In this document: positions 32,580 to 42,985 of the stretch, piece by piece
How positions within the stretch are numbered: the stretch's first letter is position 1
Layout: each line of letters begins with the position of its first letter
Assembly (NCBI GenBank): GCA_021234155.1
Contig: JAJEKV010000511.1
Span: 99,897-163,896, forward strand
Length of the DNA: 64,000 nt
Source of the DNA: Isoetes taiwanensis
Taxonomy: Eukaryota > Streptophyta > Lycopodiopsida > Isoetales > Isoetaceae
Direction: 5' to 3'
Notes under the pieces: model-generated
Told to the model about the DNA's origin: nothing
The model's database searches: none
The model's input: only the letters and a program-made list of their open reading frames with translations
Position numbers and translations under genes: made by a program

Positions 32580-35500
32580 TCCTCAATGGATCAATCAGGC
32601 CTGATTTGGATGAGGAAAAGAGACTCAAAGTTTTCCGGGAAATTCAAGCCGAGAGAAGAAGGCAATCAAGACAGCGAAAAAGAGAAAGGGAGAGAGAGAA
32701 AGAAAACTTGCACCCTGAAATTGAACGAGGCCTGAGTGCGAGAAGGCTTCAAGGATTGTCCAAAAAAATGGACGATTATTTCAACGAAATCACAAAGCCT
32801 TTGAAAGAAGGGGATAAAGCAATGGTGGTGCACAGGTTTGTGAAGAGAGTGAAGGCGAAATTGCCACTGGAAGTGGATTTTGTTGATCATGATCAAAGCA
32901 AGATCATGAAGAATGTGATTAAAAATGTTCAGGAGACACTCAATGAACAAAAGAAATTAAGGAAGACAGATGTATTGCAAGCAAGAAAGTCTACTTTGCA
33001 AATGGTATCTTCATCAAAGAAAATCCATCAACCAATCTCGTCAGACGCGTCTCCTTCATATATCTAGAAAATCTGTTGTTGCTGCAACCAGAAGAAGAAT
33101 AATGGCAGACCAAGAATGTGGTCCGTGGTCAATGTTTTCAAGGAAAAAGAGGTGTGATGCATTGAGTGACGAGGTTAGGAATTGTGTTTACAAGTTCTGG
33201 ACAGAAAACACACGAGTTTCACCATACAGGAAGCATGTGAGAAAGTTTGTTACGCAAGAGATGGCGATAAAATTGATCATCCAATACAACCGCTTGAAAT
33301 ATCTCGTGTGATTTCCGCTTAGTATGTTTCTTTCATTTGCATATATCTGTTTCTATATAGATCTTCTTTGTTTGCGTTGCAATTTTACATGAACTTCAAG
33401 AAGGAATTCAATGACATTAAGATTACCCAACAAGACATTTGAATTCTTTGAAGCCATCATTTGTGAGGCGCTTAAATGAAAGAGAAACTTGCTGCTGCCA
33501 ATATCACATGCACTTTGAATATGTGATGCAAGCACTCAACAAAATCAGAACAGATCCAAATGGCGTGCATAAAGATTGCAACTGTACTTGTGCTGTTTGT
33601 GGTGATGGTAACTTTTGTGCAGCCAAGAACCATGTTTATAAATCCACTAGTGATTTTTGGAGGCAAATGATCTGCCCTAAGGATGAAGATGAAGAGTGGC
33701 ACAAACATAATTGTCTGCAGGTGGCATGCAAGGATTGTGGATTGAAAAGGTACTCTTTTTTTAATGTTAAGATGTTTGAACATTCTATTTTGAGTTGTTA
33801 AGATGATTGATGCAACATCTTACAAACAAATTTCGTGGTGGTCTTACAAACAGGTTGCCAATATGTCCAAAGGAGAAGGAGGAGTCTGATTACAAAGTGG
33901 AGTGGAAACAGTTTGAAAAGGTAGTGTATTTGGCATTTGTGCTTAAATGATTTTTGTGCTTGTGATTGTTGTGCTTGTGCTGCAAACTTACAGCTGATCT
34001 TTGTTTTCAAAAAACAGCAAGAGGTTGGTTACATGAAGGAGACCACCAAGAAAAAAATGGCGGAAAGAAACCAAGCAAAGGTAACTAGACTTGCATACAA
34101 GAAAGAGAGCCTGCCCCCAATTCCAAAGAAAGATGCTTCAAGACACCGGTACAATTCATCCCATACAATTATGTTGCACACTGGCAGGCAAAGCAATTCA
34201 GGAAGTGCTTGGATACTTTTCCTGAAGGTGCAGTTGTCTCGGTTATTGATTTTGCTGAAAATTACAGTTTTAAAATTCAGAAAGAGGCACAATCTTGCCA
34301 CTGGCACACAGATCAGGCATCAATTTTGGTTCATATCACATATAGACATGCAACCCGGGATGAGATAGAAGATATGGAAGCTAAGGAAGCAGAGAGAAGG
34401 GAACTAGAGAAGGAAAAGCAGCAAAGAAAGAGGAAGACAACTCAGCAGACCATCAGCCAGTAATGAGAGGAGAATCATAAAGGAAGTACATTTTTATATT
34501 TCAGATGATAGAGATCATAGCAAAGTGAGTTTGTACAACATTGCTTGAAAGTTCATGCAGATCGGCGAAGAGTACAAAATATTTTGTACAACAAACATAT
34601 TTTTGGAGTGATGGTTGCACAAAGACAGGTTCAAAGGAGCAAGACCTTTTTGGTATTTAGGAAGGAACTATGTCAATAGTGAAGGAATTGAGTATGAATG
34701 GAATTTTTTTTGCCGACTCTCATGGGAAAGGAGAACATGATGGACAAGGTGCAATCCTAAAAAGGATTTTGGCAAGAGAACAATTGAAGTATGATTCCTG
34801 GAAAATTGGAGCGTGCCAAAGACGATGTGGATTTCATGAATTGGTATATGATGAACAACCCACCGGACCCAAATATAAGAAGGTAAATTCAATCAAGTAC
34901 CATTGCATTCTTCTTCATTTGAGGTGACATTTTTCTCATTCTATATTGCAGGTTTTTGGCATATTGAACCCGAAAAATGTAGACAAATCTGAAAAGAGGG
35001 AATGGAGATCACTTTGTGGGAGCTCTAAACTTCATTCCATCAGACCATGTGACAAAACAAATCCTCGCAAAAGTTGCCCACAGTGCCTCTCTTGTTTCTG
35101 TTCCTTTTGCTTTCATGGAAAATGGGATGATTGCATGAACAAAGCTCGATTGGGAGCTTGGTCCACAACAGAAACCGAAGTTGAAGAAATCTACGTAAAA
35201 AACAATCACCAACAAAAGCAGTTCAAGATGAAGATGAGGATGAAGAAGAGGATGATGATGAGGCTAATGAATACCTCGATTACGTTCTAGAAGTTGGAGA
35301 TAACTTTGTTGTAAATGCAGATCCAGAGGATCAAGGAGTTGACTTTTATGTTCTTAGGTGTACGAGAGACTAAACATACATTGTTAGATGCATATGAAGA
35401 CTCATAGGGTTCGTGCATTTGGTGTGGGAGAAGTCATAGTTTCTGGCCACTACTACAAGCAGACAGATGCACTCCACTTTGAGTTATTAGTGGACAAGCC

Positions 35501-35630
35501 AGTTGCTAGTGTGTACAGTCACCTTATTAGACAAGTGAAATTTGATATGGAGAGTCTTGGCAACAACAAGTTCAAGATGAGTGAAGAGACATGCCAAAAA
35601 GTGATGGCATCCCTTCCTGTAGAGTGCTAA
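32580..35630 (+). pseudogene. DDE-type transposase (DFAENYSF / WSDGC / GKGEHDG class), multi-exon, frameshifted
   Basis: An N-terminal basic/coiled part (RRRQSRQRKREREREKENL, about 32660) is followed by YKFWTENTRVSPYRKHVRKF (about 33195). A Cys/His-rich block follows (DCNCTCAVCGDGNFCAAKN, about 33575), then introns with good borders (33749-33853, after LKR; 33919-34017). The probable catalytic core is SVIDFAENYSFKIQKEAQSC (about 34240), FWSDGC (about 34601), then SHGKGEHDGQGAILKR (about 34718). A Cys cluster SCPQCLSCFCSFCFHGKWDD (about 35075) and an acidic run (about 35225) lead to a C-terminal piece ending at 35630. Frame breaks near 33050, 34150, 34615, 35220 and 35400 make it inactive. I recognise the motif set from unclassified plant DDE transposases but cannot give a superfamily. 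It converges on the gene that ends at 36539. Confidence 0.7.
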
Positions 35631-35639
35631 CACTGCTGA

Positions 35640-36530
35640 CCGTTTTTTCTGCTTCTGCTTCGAAGAGGCAGAAGCACATCATTCACATGTAAAGTGGCTC
35701 ATTCTTTGCTACATTGTTTCTAACAAACCTATTGTTTCTAACAAACCTATCAATGGAAGCTAACAAATTCTTTGTTGCACAAAAATTTGTAGTCCCTGGA
35801 CCGACTTGATCAATGTCTTCTTTCTTTGGTGCTTTGTGCATTTTACGCTTTGTCTGCCGACGTGCTAATTGTTTTCAGAGTTTATGCTTAACTATCATGT
35901 CCCTTCAGGTTTGGTCCTTGGAAACAAATGGTGGAAACTTTTACGCAAGTGTTCAATTGGGGATTTGCTCAAGACAATGCACAAAGTAAATACTCTAAAC
36001 CCTTTTTACATGCATATGTTCAAAGATTGGCTTCATATCTGAGGTTTGTTTGTTTAACCAATTAGGATTTGGACTTCATCTTTGGATCGAGACAAGCATA
36101 GGAGAAACCATTACATTCAAATATAAATTTGGGACAACAATTTTCCAAGTAGAAACTACGCAAGTGCGGGTAAATATTATATTCATTAGATACAAAATTG
36201 TTACAATATATGTACAAAATCAGTACAACTCACTTGTTTGTCATTCTTAGTTACATACAAAAGCCAAGTTACATAAATATTGAAAAGAGTCTATAGACTC
36301 TTATTCTCCTTCGTGAGAATTCATTCTTTGCATCATTTGAAGTGCCTGTGATCGGCAATAAGAGTAGTATCTTGTGTTTTATCTTCTCTTGCAGGCTCTT
36401 CATCCTGTTCATTGACAAAATCAGTATTATTACCTGCAGGATTGTTATTATTATCTTCATGTACTTTATCTCCCGCCTGCATCAGTATGTTTATACTTAT
36501 ATCATCTATCAAGCCTTGTAGCTTAGACAT
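35640..36530. other. Intergenic space between convergent genes
   Basis: Contains the palindrome TGCTTCTGCTTCGAAGAGGC (35654) extending to AGAAGCA, and a duplicated AACAAACCTATTGTTTCTAA. A minus-strand open frame at 36333-36545 (LQGLIDDISINILMQAGD) overlaps the 3' end of the neighbouring gene in another frame and may be an alternative C-terminus. Confidence 0.4.
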
Positions 36531-36815
36531 CTCCCCGGCTACCAACTTGTACTGCTTTCTATTTTCTCCAAAACATGCTCCTTGTGAACCTGTTGCTCAT
36601 CTGTTTCTATGTTGCTATCATTTTTATTATGAGCTGATGCAGCAGTAGTTAGCTCAATTGCTTCCTCAGGCACTGCAACTTCTAGGTTCTGTCAAACCAA
36701 GTAATTCAAATCAAACAACATACAAAAAATGCAACTAAATGAATTGAAAGCAATGACATTACTACAATCACTTCAATAGCATAACAACACAACTAAATGA
36801 AATTAAACAACATAC

Positions 36816-37504
36816 CTTAACAATTTCCTTCATTAACTGAATGCTTTTGAGAATAGCCACTTTCCACCTCGCTAGCTCACTTAGATGGTCAGCCAGAAGC
36901 CTAAGTATGTCGATGTCCTCTTCTTGAACTTTATCTTCAACATACTGCTCGTGCAACCACTTTTGAGGGTTCTTGGCATTGAGCCAAGTTTGCAGAAATG
37001 CAGCTAAGAAATTGAAACCTTTGTCATTGATGTCATTATCAAATTTTTCAATTATGAAGCAAGTGTCTTGTGGGGACAAGAAAGTCTTGTACAATGAGTC
37101 ATCAACTAGCACTACCTCCCCTACATCCTCAAAAGCCTCATACACTTTTACAATTGGCTTCATAAGCACTGGCTTGTTCGGATTCCCTGGAAAATTGAAA
37201 GGCATCACCTCGCACTCTTTCTTACCCCAAATGAACTTGAACCTTCCTATAAAGGAAGGTGGCACTATAACATTTAAAATTTCTATGATGTTGTGCTTCA
37301 TCATAGAAGACCATATGGCTACCTCAAATCTGGCAAAGCACCCTTCTAAAAACCTTATCAGCTCTGGTCTGCACACCACCACTTTCCCCCCTGCATAATG
37401 CTTCTTCAGCCCTGCTGGAATTTTAATTCTGGTTCTGTTTTGGAATGTGCTCACCAGAACTCCATTTAAGTCTAGGATGACAAGTTTTTTCTTTTCTAAG
37501 GGGT
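36816..37504 (-). CDS. FCP1/SCP-like HAD phosphatase-fold exon
   Basis: The exon encodes KKKLVILDLNGVLVSTFQ, then RPELIRFLEGCFARFEVAIW, then SSMM, and later EVVLVDDSLYKTFLSP. This is the order of HAD motifs in the NLI-interacting/FCP1 group: nucleophile loop, 'FEVAIWS.', and 'vDDS' metal site. The nucleophile Asp is present (LDLNG), but the second Asp of the DxDx(T/V) motif is Asn. Some plant HAD-like families share that replacement, and it should weaken or abolish classical phosphatase turnover. The exon is bounded by GTTGCAG and by AAG|GTATGT, with no internal stop over 229 codons, so it decayed late or is still used. Substrate unknown. Confidence 0.8.
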
Positions 37505-37863
37505 CTGCAACATTCATAAAACAAAAAACTCAAACATCAACAATTCTGACATCAATTTAACAGTCTTAACAAAAGAAATTAGTTCACAGCTTCAAATTGC
37601 TGTCTTTCAACAAATTAACACAAGTGTCATTTCAAAGTTTTCAAAGTTTTCAAAGAACTTTCAAGTGTTATTTCAAAGTTTTCAGGAACTCAGACACTGA
37701 ACCTGGACACTGACCAGTTAACATTTTGTAAATAACATTCTGAGGATCACCTTTTGGAGGTTGTGTTGGCATCTTCTTAGGGGGCCTACCCTTCTTCTTC
37801 TTCTCCACTGCAGGTGCTTGTACTTGTTCTTCTTCTTCTTCTTTTGCTACATTCTTCCCTTTA

Positions 37864-37892
37864 CTAGTAATGGTGCCCAGCGTTGCTGGGCA
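37864..37892 (-). other. Helitron C 3' terminal hairpin and CTAG
   Basis: GCCCAGCAACGCTGGGC stem-loop, ACCATTA spacer and CTAG, identical to the 3' end of Helitron A at 52745-52773. Confidence 0.9.
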
Positions 37893-39677
37893 AATGTTGG
37901 GAACCTGTCAAGGATGTTGGTCTTTATTGATATGAAGTCATTTCTCACACATGCAAACTTATTAACAATTTGCTATCTTCAAAGCCAGTCTTCGTTTAAC
38001 AATTTGCTATCTTCAAAGCCAGTCTTCGTTATCCCTGCTTCTACTTCCATCATCCACTGTTCAAAGTAAATAACAGAATACCTTTTAAAAACCTTATGAA
38101 TAAGCAAGCAAATCTGCAATGTGCTCTGCTAGCTTCCACCATAATCTGAAGCTTGGCATTGTAGCAGACGTGATCGGCTCCAGGTAACGAAGTTGCTCAA
38201 ACAAAAGAAAGGAAAAAGAAAAGGGCAAGATGAGCATGGACTATTTGGACCGTCGAAATAACTTGTAAGCCAAATCTAGGTGCCCAGCAACGTAACTTGT
38301 AAGCCAAATCTAGGTGCCCAGCGTTGCTGGGCATAACTTGGGGAACCTATAAGTTGGGTCTGTTGTCATTGCCTTTCTTCGACATTGCCTTTTTTATTTC
38401 ATAATCAAGAAGTGAGAATAGAAATATTGAATTGTACACATGCTATTTACAATGTTTAAAGTAAATATTCTAACAATGCAATCACATGTTGTAACATCTA
38501 ATTCACATTGATGCGTAAAGAATTTACATACTACAAATTGGCATCAAATTTACCTGTGACAACTCTGAAGTCCCAATATGACCTTTAAGTTGTGCATGAT
38601 GGAAAGGAAAGTTGTGCATGATGTCTTCCTTTCCAGTTTATCATGAATGAATAAACCCTTTTTTTGTGTGTGTTGTGATGAAATTTAATTTAAATAAATC
38701 CTGTCTGATTGTCTTGGTAGCAAGTTTTCACAAGGATTTACCCTGAAGGAAATCCTTTGTGAATACTGGTGCACCTTTATCTTTTATCGTTGCAGTCTTG
38801 GATGCCCTTTTGGAACCAACGGCATGTAAACCAAGCCGTCCTGCATCTTTCCCAATCTTATCTAGAACCGAAAATTCCTGTGTTATTAGCAATTTCACTT
38901 GTCGGTAGAGGTCTAAGAAGGATTAAGAGTAAACTAAATGCAAAATCTAGGAGCTAGAAGCATCCAATCGGCCTGTTCCTGGTACCCTTAAGCCAGTTTC
39001 GATTTCGGCCTGTTCTTTTCGGAAAACTGCCTTGGTTTGAAACTTAACTTGCAAAAAAAAACAAAATAGAGATGAGGAAGGTGTAGAATTGACAATAATA
39101 ATGCCGATTTGGCCATGCCATAGCCAAGCTAGGCCTGTTCTTGCCAGAAAACCCCATTTGCTTGAAGATTGAGCCTGGAAAATCAAACGGAGGAGGGATT
39201 CGATTAGGCTAGGCCATTGTCGATCCGCCATACTGTAAAAATCGAAGATGAGCTGATCTGCAAGGCCGTGACCCTCCAAAGAAGAGCAAGATTCGCCATA
39301 GCCACGCCCTTTACGTGTCGTGTCGCCACCGCCTGTTCTAACTAAACAATCTGAAGATAGGACCTTTGCTTCTTCGACTTCATGTCGATTCAATTTGTAA
39401 TGGATCAGCTGGACGGAACCCAACGGAAGAAGGTGAAGCCGAAAACAGAGGAAGCGTTGCAGCAGAAAGAAAAAGAACCCTTAGGTTCGAAAATCTGAGC
39501 CAGATAAAAAGGAACCCAGCTCAACTCCGACGGATAGGGTTTGTAAGTGAAGAAGGACTCAACTCCGACGGATAGGGTTAGGGTTTTTTCTGGAATGATC
39601 ACGACCGTCTATTCAAAGAGTTAATGTGGGCCGCCTGATCTAGGGCGCGGTCCATTACACAACATTATAATATAAGA
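37864..39677 (-). mobile_element. Helitron C (1814 bp) inserted in an exon
   Basis: On the minus strand it starts TCTTATATTATAATGTTGTG after a host A (39678). It ends with hairpin GCCCAGC-AAC-GCTGGGC, ACCATTA, then CTAG (37867-37864), followed by host T (37863 complement). Insertion is between A and T with no duplication. Removing it rejoins host codons so that AATKAAD reads straight into KGKNVAKEEE in one frame, which fixes the boundaries to the base. The 5' end matches Helitron B (48103-48107 + 52774), so B and C are one family. The cargo (for example the open frame 39423-38947, minus) is unrecognised. A second, degenerate hairpin plus CTAG lies inside at 38312-38335. Confidence 0.92.
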
Positions 39678-40090
39678 TCAGCAGCCTTTGTTGCAATGTG
39701 ATCAGCACCACCAGCTTCTTCGTCCAGATCTACAACTTCATCAACCCTGGAGCTTTCTCCTGCAGTTCTACTCCTCAACCTCGACTTTATGGTGCTCACA
39801 ACTGCAGAAGCAGTCTGTTCAGGCTCTTCTTCTTCATCAGTGCTGTCAACCACTAGTGCACGTTTTACTCTCTTTTTGAGCTTTTTCTTACCAATCTGAA
39901 TCAGTAAGGAAACTAGTTAGAATAGACATGAAATAAAGTTTACAAAACAAACACATAAAAACACCAAATGGTTACCTTTTTTAATGCTTCAACTGGCATT
40001 TTGTAACGGGACTTGGTGATGCCACGCCTTTTGTAATGAGGTTTTGGTGATGCCACAATTGCTAGAGTATAATCGGGAACTAATGGAGAC

Positions 40091-40363
40091 TCAAAGAACA
40101 AATTTTGGTGAAGAAGTTATTTGTTTGTAGGGTGAAGCAAAAGCACTACTAGTGCCCGCTCCAAACCCTTCTTGGCTGGTGGCTACCTCAGCTCCATCTT
40201 CAGCTCCAACTTCTAAACCAAGTTCCACAAACAAATCCCTGGGAACTTCCTTTAAGCACCTGAAGCATGCCTTCTTTTCATACAGAAGCATGCAACATGC
40301 CAAGTGATAGGCATGTTCACATGGCAACTTCATACTCAAAGTATATTGTGGATTGAATACCAA
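40091..40363 (-). pseudogene. RING-like Cys/His cluster of the multi-domain gene
   Basis: MKLPCEHAYHLACCMLLYEK continues to KACFRCLKE, giving the C-x-H-x2-H-x2-C ... C-x2-C half of a RING finger. The first Cys pair expected upstream is blurred by a frame change near 40420 (HVFACG is a candidate). Downstream, the frame ends early in KFVL. The alternative frame FESPLVPDYTLAIVASPKP continues into the next exon, so one base is gained or lost near 40110. A RING would suggest ubiquitin-ligase activity, but the cluster is incomplete. Confidence 0.55.
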
Positions 40364-40469
40364 TCCACATGCAAAGACATGAGTTGTCCATAAAACACGG
40401 CAACCGCTTCTTCATAGTCATGATAGAGATTCTGAAGTGTCCTGGTGCATCAACTCCGCCTAGCGACTT

Positions 40470-41356
40470 CTAAAATGCACCGCTTTCTTGAAGTCTGAAT
40501 TCTAAAGAGGCTTTTAGCCTTTGCTTCTTCTCCCTTTCGTCTACTGCTTCAACACTTACCTTTGGAAGGCAAGCTTCCAGTTTGGAGCAGAAGTAAAGCT
40601 CTCCACTTATTTTATGCTTCAAATCTGCAATCTGGGTCAAATCTTCATCTGTTTTATCTGCTTTGTCATTCAAAGCAGATAATTCATTCTGTAGTCTACT
40701 CACCTCCTTCTTTGCTATATCAATCATTACTTGCTCCCGTGCTAGGGAGTTGTTGTCAACCTCAATCTTACTAATAATCTTAGCCAAATCTGTTTGACAG
40801 TTATCTAACTCTGTTTCCAACTTCTTGACTTCCTCATCAATCAAAGAAATATTGAAACTACAATTGCAAACAGAAAATTCATTTGACCTGACGATTTCGC
40901 TTTTAATTCCATCTGAGGTGTTCTTCTGCCTGAAGGCTGAGGTGTGCTTTGGCCTGAAGGATGTACGGTTTTCATTTTTTTAACATCTTCTTTCTTTACA
41001 TCCATATCATCCCTTGGTTTTTTTCTCGACCAAACAGTAACCTGTGACTTGTATGCATCCCAATTTATCTTATGACCCTCATGATCTTGCTCTGCACGAC
41101 CACAATGCTCCCAAGCAAATGCCAAAGCAACGAGTTTCCTCAATTCGTTGTTTGGTAATCTTGCTTCAGGATACAGGAACTCGACCAAGTTCTCCAATTG
41201 TTGCTTCAGATGAGTGCGGACAAAATAAATTTTTATTTTGCCTTTTTCTTTAAAGGATTCGAATGGTTCTGTCCATACACTGTTCCAATCTTCTTCAGTC
41301 ACAGTATCCTGCAGCCACTTCAGTTTCTGCTGAGGAATAATCCCTTCTCCGGCCAT
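40470..41356 (-). pseudogene. N-terminal helical region and coiled coil of the multi-domain gene
   Basis: The first open frame (41356 to about 40880) gives KLKWLQDTVTEEDWNSVW, FVRTHLKQQLENLVEFLYPE and a Lys/Ser/Pro-rich linker (PSGQSTPQPSGRRTPQ). The next frame (40844-40470) is a clear coiled coil with heptad spacing (VKKLETELDNCQTDLAKIIS...VSRLQNELSALNDKADK). A CAG|GTCAAA donor-like site and a nearby AG could splice out only 30-55 bases, too short for a normal plant intron, so a frameshift is more likely. No family recognised for the N-terminal part. Confidence 0.55.
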
Positions 41357-41642
41357 CGCAAAAGCAGTGAATTAACAAAAAAGCAAGGTATGAAGCAAGC
41401 GCCGGAAGGAAAAAATCTCGGAAAGCAGAGGGTACAATTCGAACTGTAAAATAGGGTATAATCTGCGTATAGCAGATCAATTATCGATTTCAGCGCGAAT
41501 GATTACGGGTCTGACAGCCCAGATCATTGTTTGCGAAAAGGCACGCGGGAATCGAGAAGGTGCGAAGAATAGCTGCTTCGCGTGCTTAATCTGCTTCCGC
41601 TTGTCGCGCTTTTTTGTACCCCAATATCTAACTTAGACCCAT
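41357..41642. other. 5' flank of multi-domain gene; possible element right end
   Basis: GTGCTTAATCTGCT (41581) echoes GTGCTTGATCTGCT at 32312 in the same orientation. The stretch ends CGCGCTTTTTT at 41619, which in reverse reads AAAAGCGCG and resembles the AAAAGCACC at 32283. tRNA-array sequence begins at about 41643. Confidence 0.35.
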
Positions 41643-41732
41643 AATTATTTAGCAATACTTGCTAACTTACTGGCTTCTATCTGTATATGCGATTGCTAAT
41701 AGAGGGTTCTAAGAAGCTATAGTGTTATTATG

Positions 41733-41805
41733 GGGGTTGTAGCTCAGATGGTAGAGCGCTCGCTTCGCATGCGAGAGGCATTGGGATCGATACCCAACTT
41801 CTCCA
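41733..41805 (+). tRNA. tRNA-Ala (anticodon CGC)
   Basis: 73 nt. D arm GCTC/GAGC, anticodon arm CTCGC-TTCGCAT-GCGAG, T arm TTGGG-ATCGATA-CCCAA, discriminator A. The acceptor GGGGTTG/CTTCTCC keeps the alanine identity pair G3-U70 but has two adjacent U-U mismatches (5-68, 6-67). No T-run follows within 25 bases. Confidence 0.85.
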
Positions 41806-41984
41806 TCTTGGTATCATTACCAATGACATACTGGATTATCTCAAAGAATTTATGGACCATTATTACCACTCACACACGAGAATTTTCCAGAAATTTAGGG
41901 ACCAGAAATTTCTCAGACTCATCAAACAATCTCAAACCATGAGCGTTTTACCTTTCTACTTTTTTTTTCTAGAATAGTTAGAGT

Positions 41985-42426
41985 GCCCTCCAACTTCGAG
42001 GCATATTTGGTAACTTTTGGCAATATTACTTTTCTGGCTCCTCAAATTCAAAACTTGTCTTCACAACATTGTAGACTAGGATAAGAGGGTTCCAAAGAGA
42101 CCGAATTCGTCTAAATCGGAGTTGGAATTCACAAGTTATGCTCCTTTGAGTTATTATTCAATAATTACTTCTTAACGGTACTGTAGCTTGAAAAATTCAA
42201 GAACAATTCGGATGATCTTGCTTCAAACGGGAAGCATCTTGCTCCCACCTGTATGTTTTGTGAAGGCACTTGTTCGTTCTCCTGGCCATAGAAAACGTCG
42301 TTGCCATTGTAGCCAATAACTCCCTTTTTGGGCATTTTGGTAATTTTAGCAAGGTGTAGGGGCATTCTGGCTTTTTTCCTATGATCTACTTGTTGCTAGA
42401 GTACTTTTGATAATCTTGGTCGTGCC
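41985..42426 (+). repeat. LTR-like spacer of the tRNA unit
   Basis: The stretch beginning GTGCCCTCCAACTTCGAGGC, with AAATCGGAGTTGGAATTCAC and GGATGATCTTGCTTCAAACG, resembles sequence found in LTR regions of plant retrotransposons (from memory; needs a search). It recurs at 44157, 46649, 47931 (cut), 56671, 60136, 61248, 62529 and 63685. A 66-69 codon minus-strand frame (MPLHLAKITKMPKKGVIGYN...) stays open in most copies, but the copies are too alike for that to prove coding. Confidence 0.6.
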
Positions 42427-42498
42427 GGATCCATGGCGCAATGGTAGCGCGTCTGACTCCAGATCAGAAGGTTGCGTGTTCGATTCACGTTGGGTTCA
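42427..42498 (+). tRNA. tRNA-Trp (anticodon CCA)
   Basis: 72 nt. Acceptor GGATCCA/TGGGTTC pairs throughout (with G-U at 2-71 and U-G at 4-69). D arm GCGC/GCGC, anticodon arm TCTGA-CTCCAGA-TCAGA, T arm GCGTG-TTCGATT-CACGT, discriminator A. The A7-U66 pair replaces the G7-C66 I recall for plant tRNA-Trp, a compensated change. TTTT lies 4 bases downstream as a Pol III terminator. Confidence 0.95.
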
Positions 42499-42716
42499 AT
42501 TTTGTGCGCCAAAATGAGAAGCACTTCTCGTAATTTTTTGTGTTACACTCAGATGATTCAAGCAAGTAGAACACTCATGTTACATTCCAAATGCCCTCGA
42601 TCTCTAGCACAGAGAGTGACACTCCAAGTGCTCTTTAACTCCAATTCAGCAACGCCTTTCTATCTGTATACAGGATCTAGTATTAGGGGGGCTTTAAAAA
42701 GCGAAAAGTCTATTAT

Positions 42717-42789
42717 GGGGTTGTAGCTCAGATGGTAGAGCGCTCGCTTTGCATGCGAGAGGCATTGGGATCGATACCCAACTTCTCCA
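42717..42789 (+). tRNA. tRNA-Ala (anticodon TGC)
   Basis: 73 nt, identical to the Ala(CGC) gene except for the anticodon loop TTTGCAT. G3-U70 present; the same two acceptor U-U mismatches. TTTTT terminator 3 bases downstream. TTTAAAA at about 42693 may act as an upstream TATA-like element. Confidence 0.88.
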
Positions 42790-42985
42790 TTGTTTTTGTG
42801 CATCGTTGTTAAATAGAGATATAAAAGATTCACCAGGAAATGACCTCGAATTGAAATTTAATTAATAACATTGTTAAATAGCGATATAAAAGACTCACCA
42901 GCAAACAACCTTAAATTGGAATTTAAATAATTATTTAGCAATACTTGCTAACTTACTGGCTTCTATCTGTATATGCGATTGCTAA

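Larger units (their letters stand above)
36539..41356 (-). pseudogene. Multi-domain coiled-coil / RING-like / AT-hook / FCP1-like HAD gene, interrupted by Helitron C
   Basis: Read from 41356 downward. An N-terminal helical region begins MAGEGIIPQQKLKWLQDTV and contains LRKLVALAFAWEHCG. A long coiled coil follows (40844-40470), then a RING-like Cys/His cluster (40363-40091). A basic exon (about 40060-39976) joins through an 80-bp GT-AG intron to KKKLKKRVKRA and an acidic stretch (39895-39678). After Helitron C comes an AT-hook (KKKGRPPKK, 37863-37751), then a 246-bp intron, the FCP1-like HAD exon (37504-36816) and a last exon (36688 to the stop at 36539). From 40060 to 36539 the frame is continuous once Helitron C is removed. 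Frame breaks remain near 40850, 40420 and 40110. The combination suggests a nuclear, chromatin-associated regulatory phosphatase-like protein, perhaps transposon-borne. This is inference. Confidence 0.6.

Noticed and set aside
38285..38340. Second Helitron 3' end within Helitron C (GCCCAGCAACGCTGGGC then ACCTAG)
   Set aside because: A hairpin and CTAG are present, but spacing to CTAG is only 2 bases and no separate 5' end or empty site supports an independent insertion. Kept as an internal relic.
42165..42365. 66-codon minus-strand frame (MPLHLAKITKMPKKGVIGYN...) conserved in every tRNA unit
   Set aside because: The units are almost identical throughout, so conservation of the frame carries no coding signal. 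The stretch looks like LTR-derived DNA, and the C-terminus varies freely between copies.
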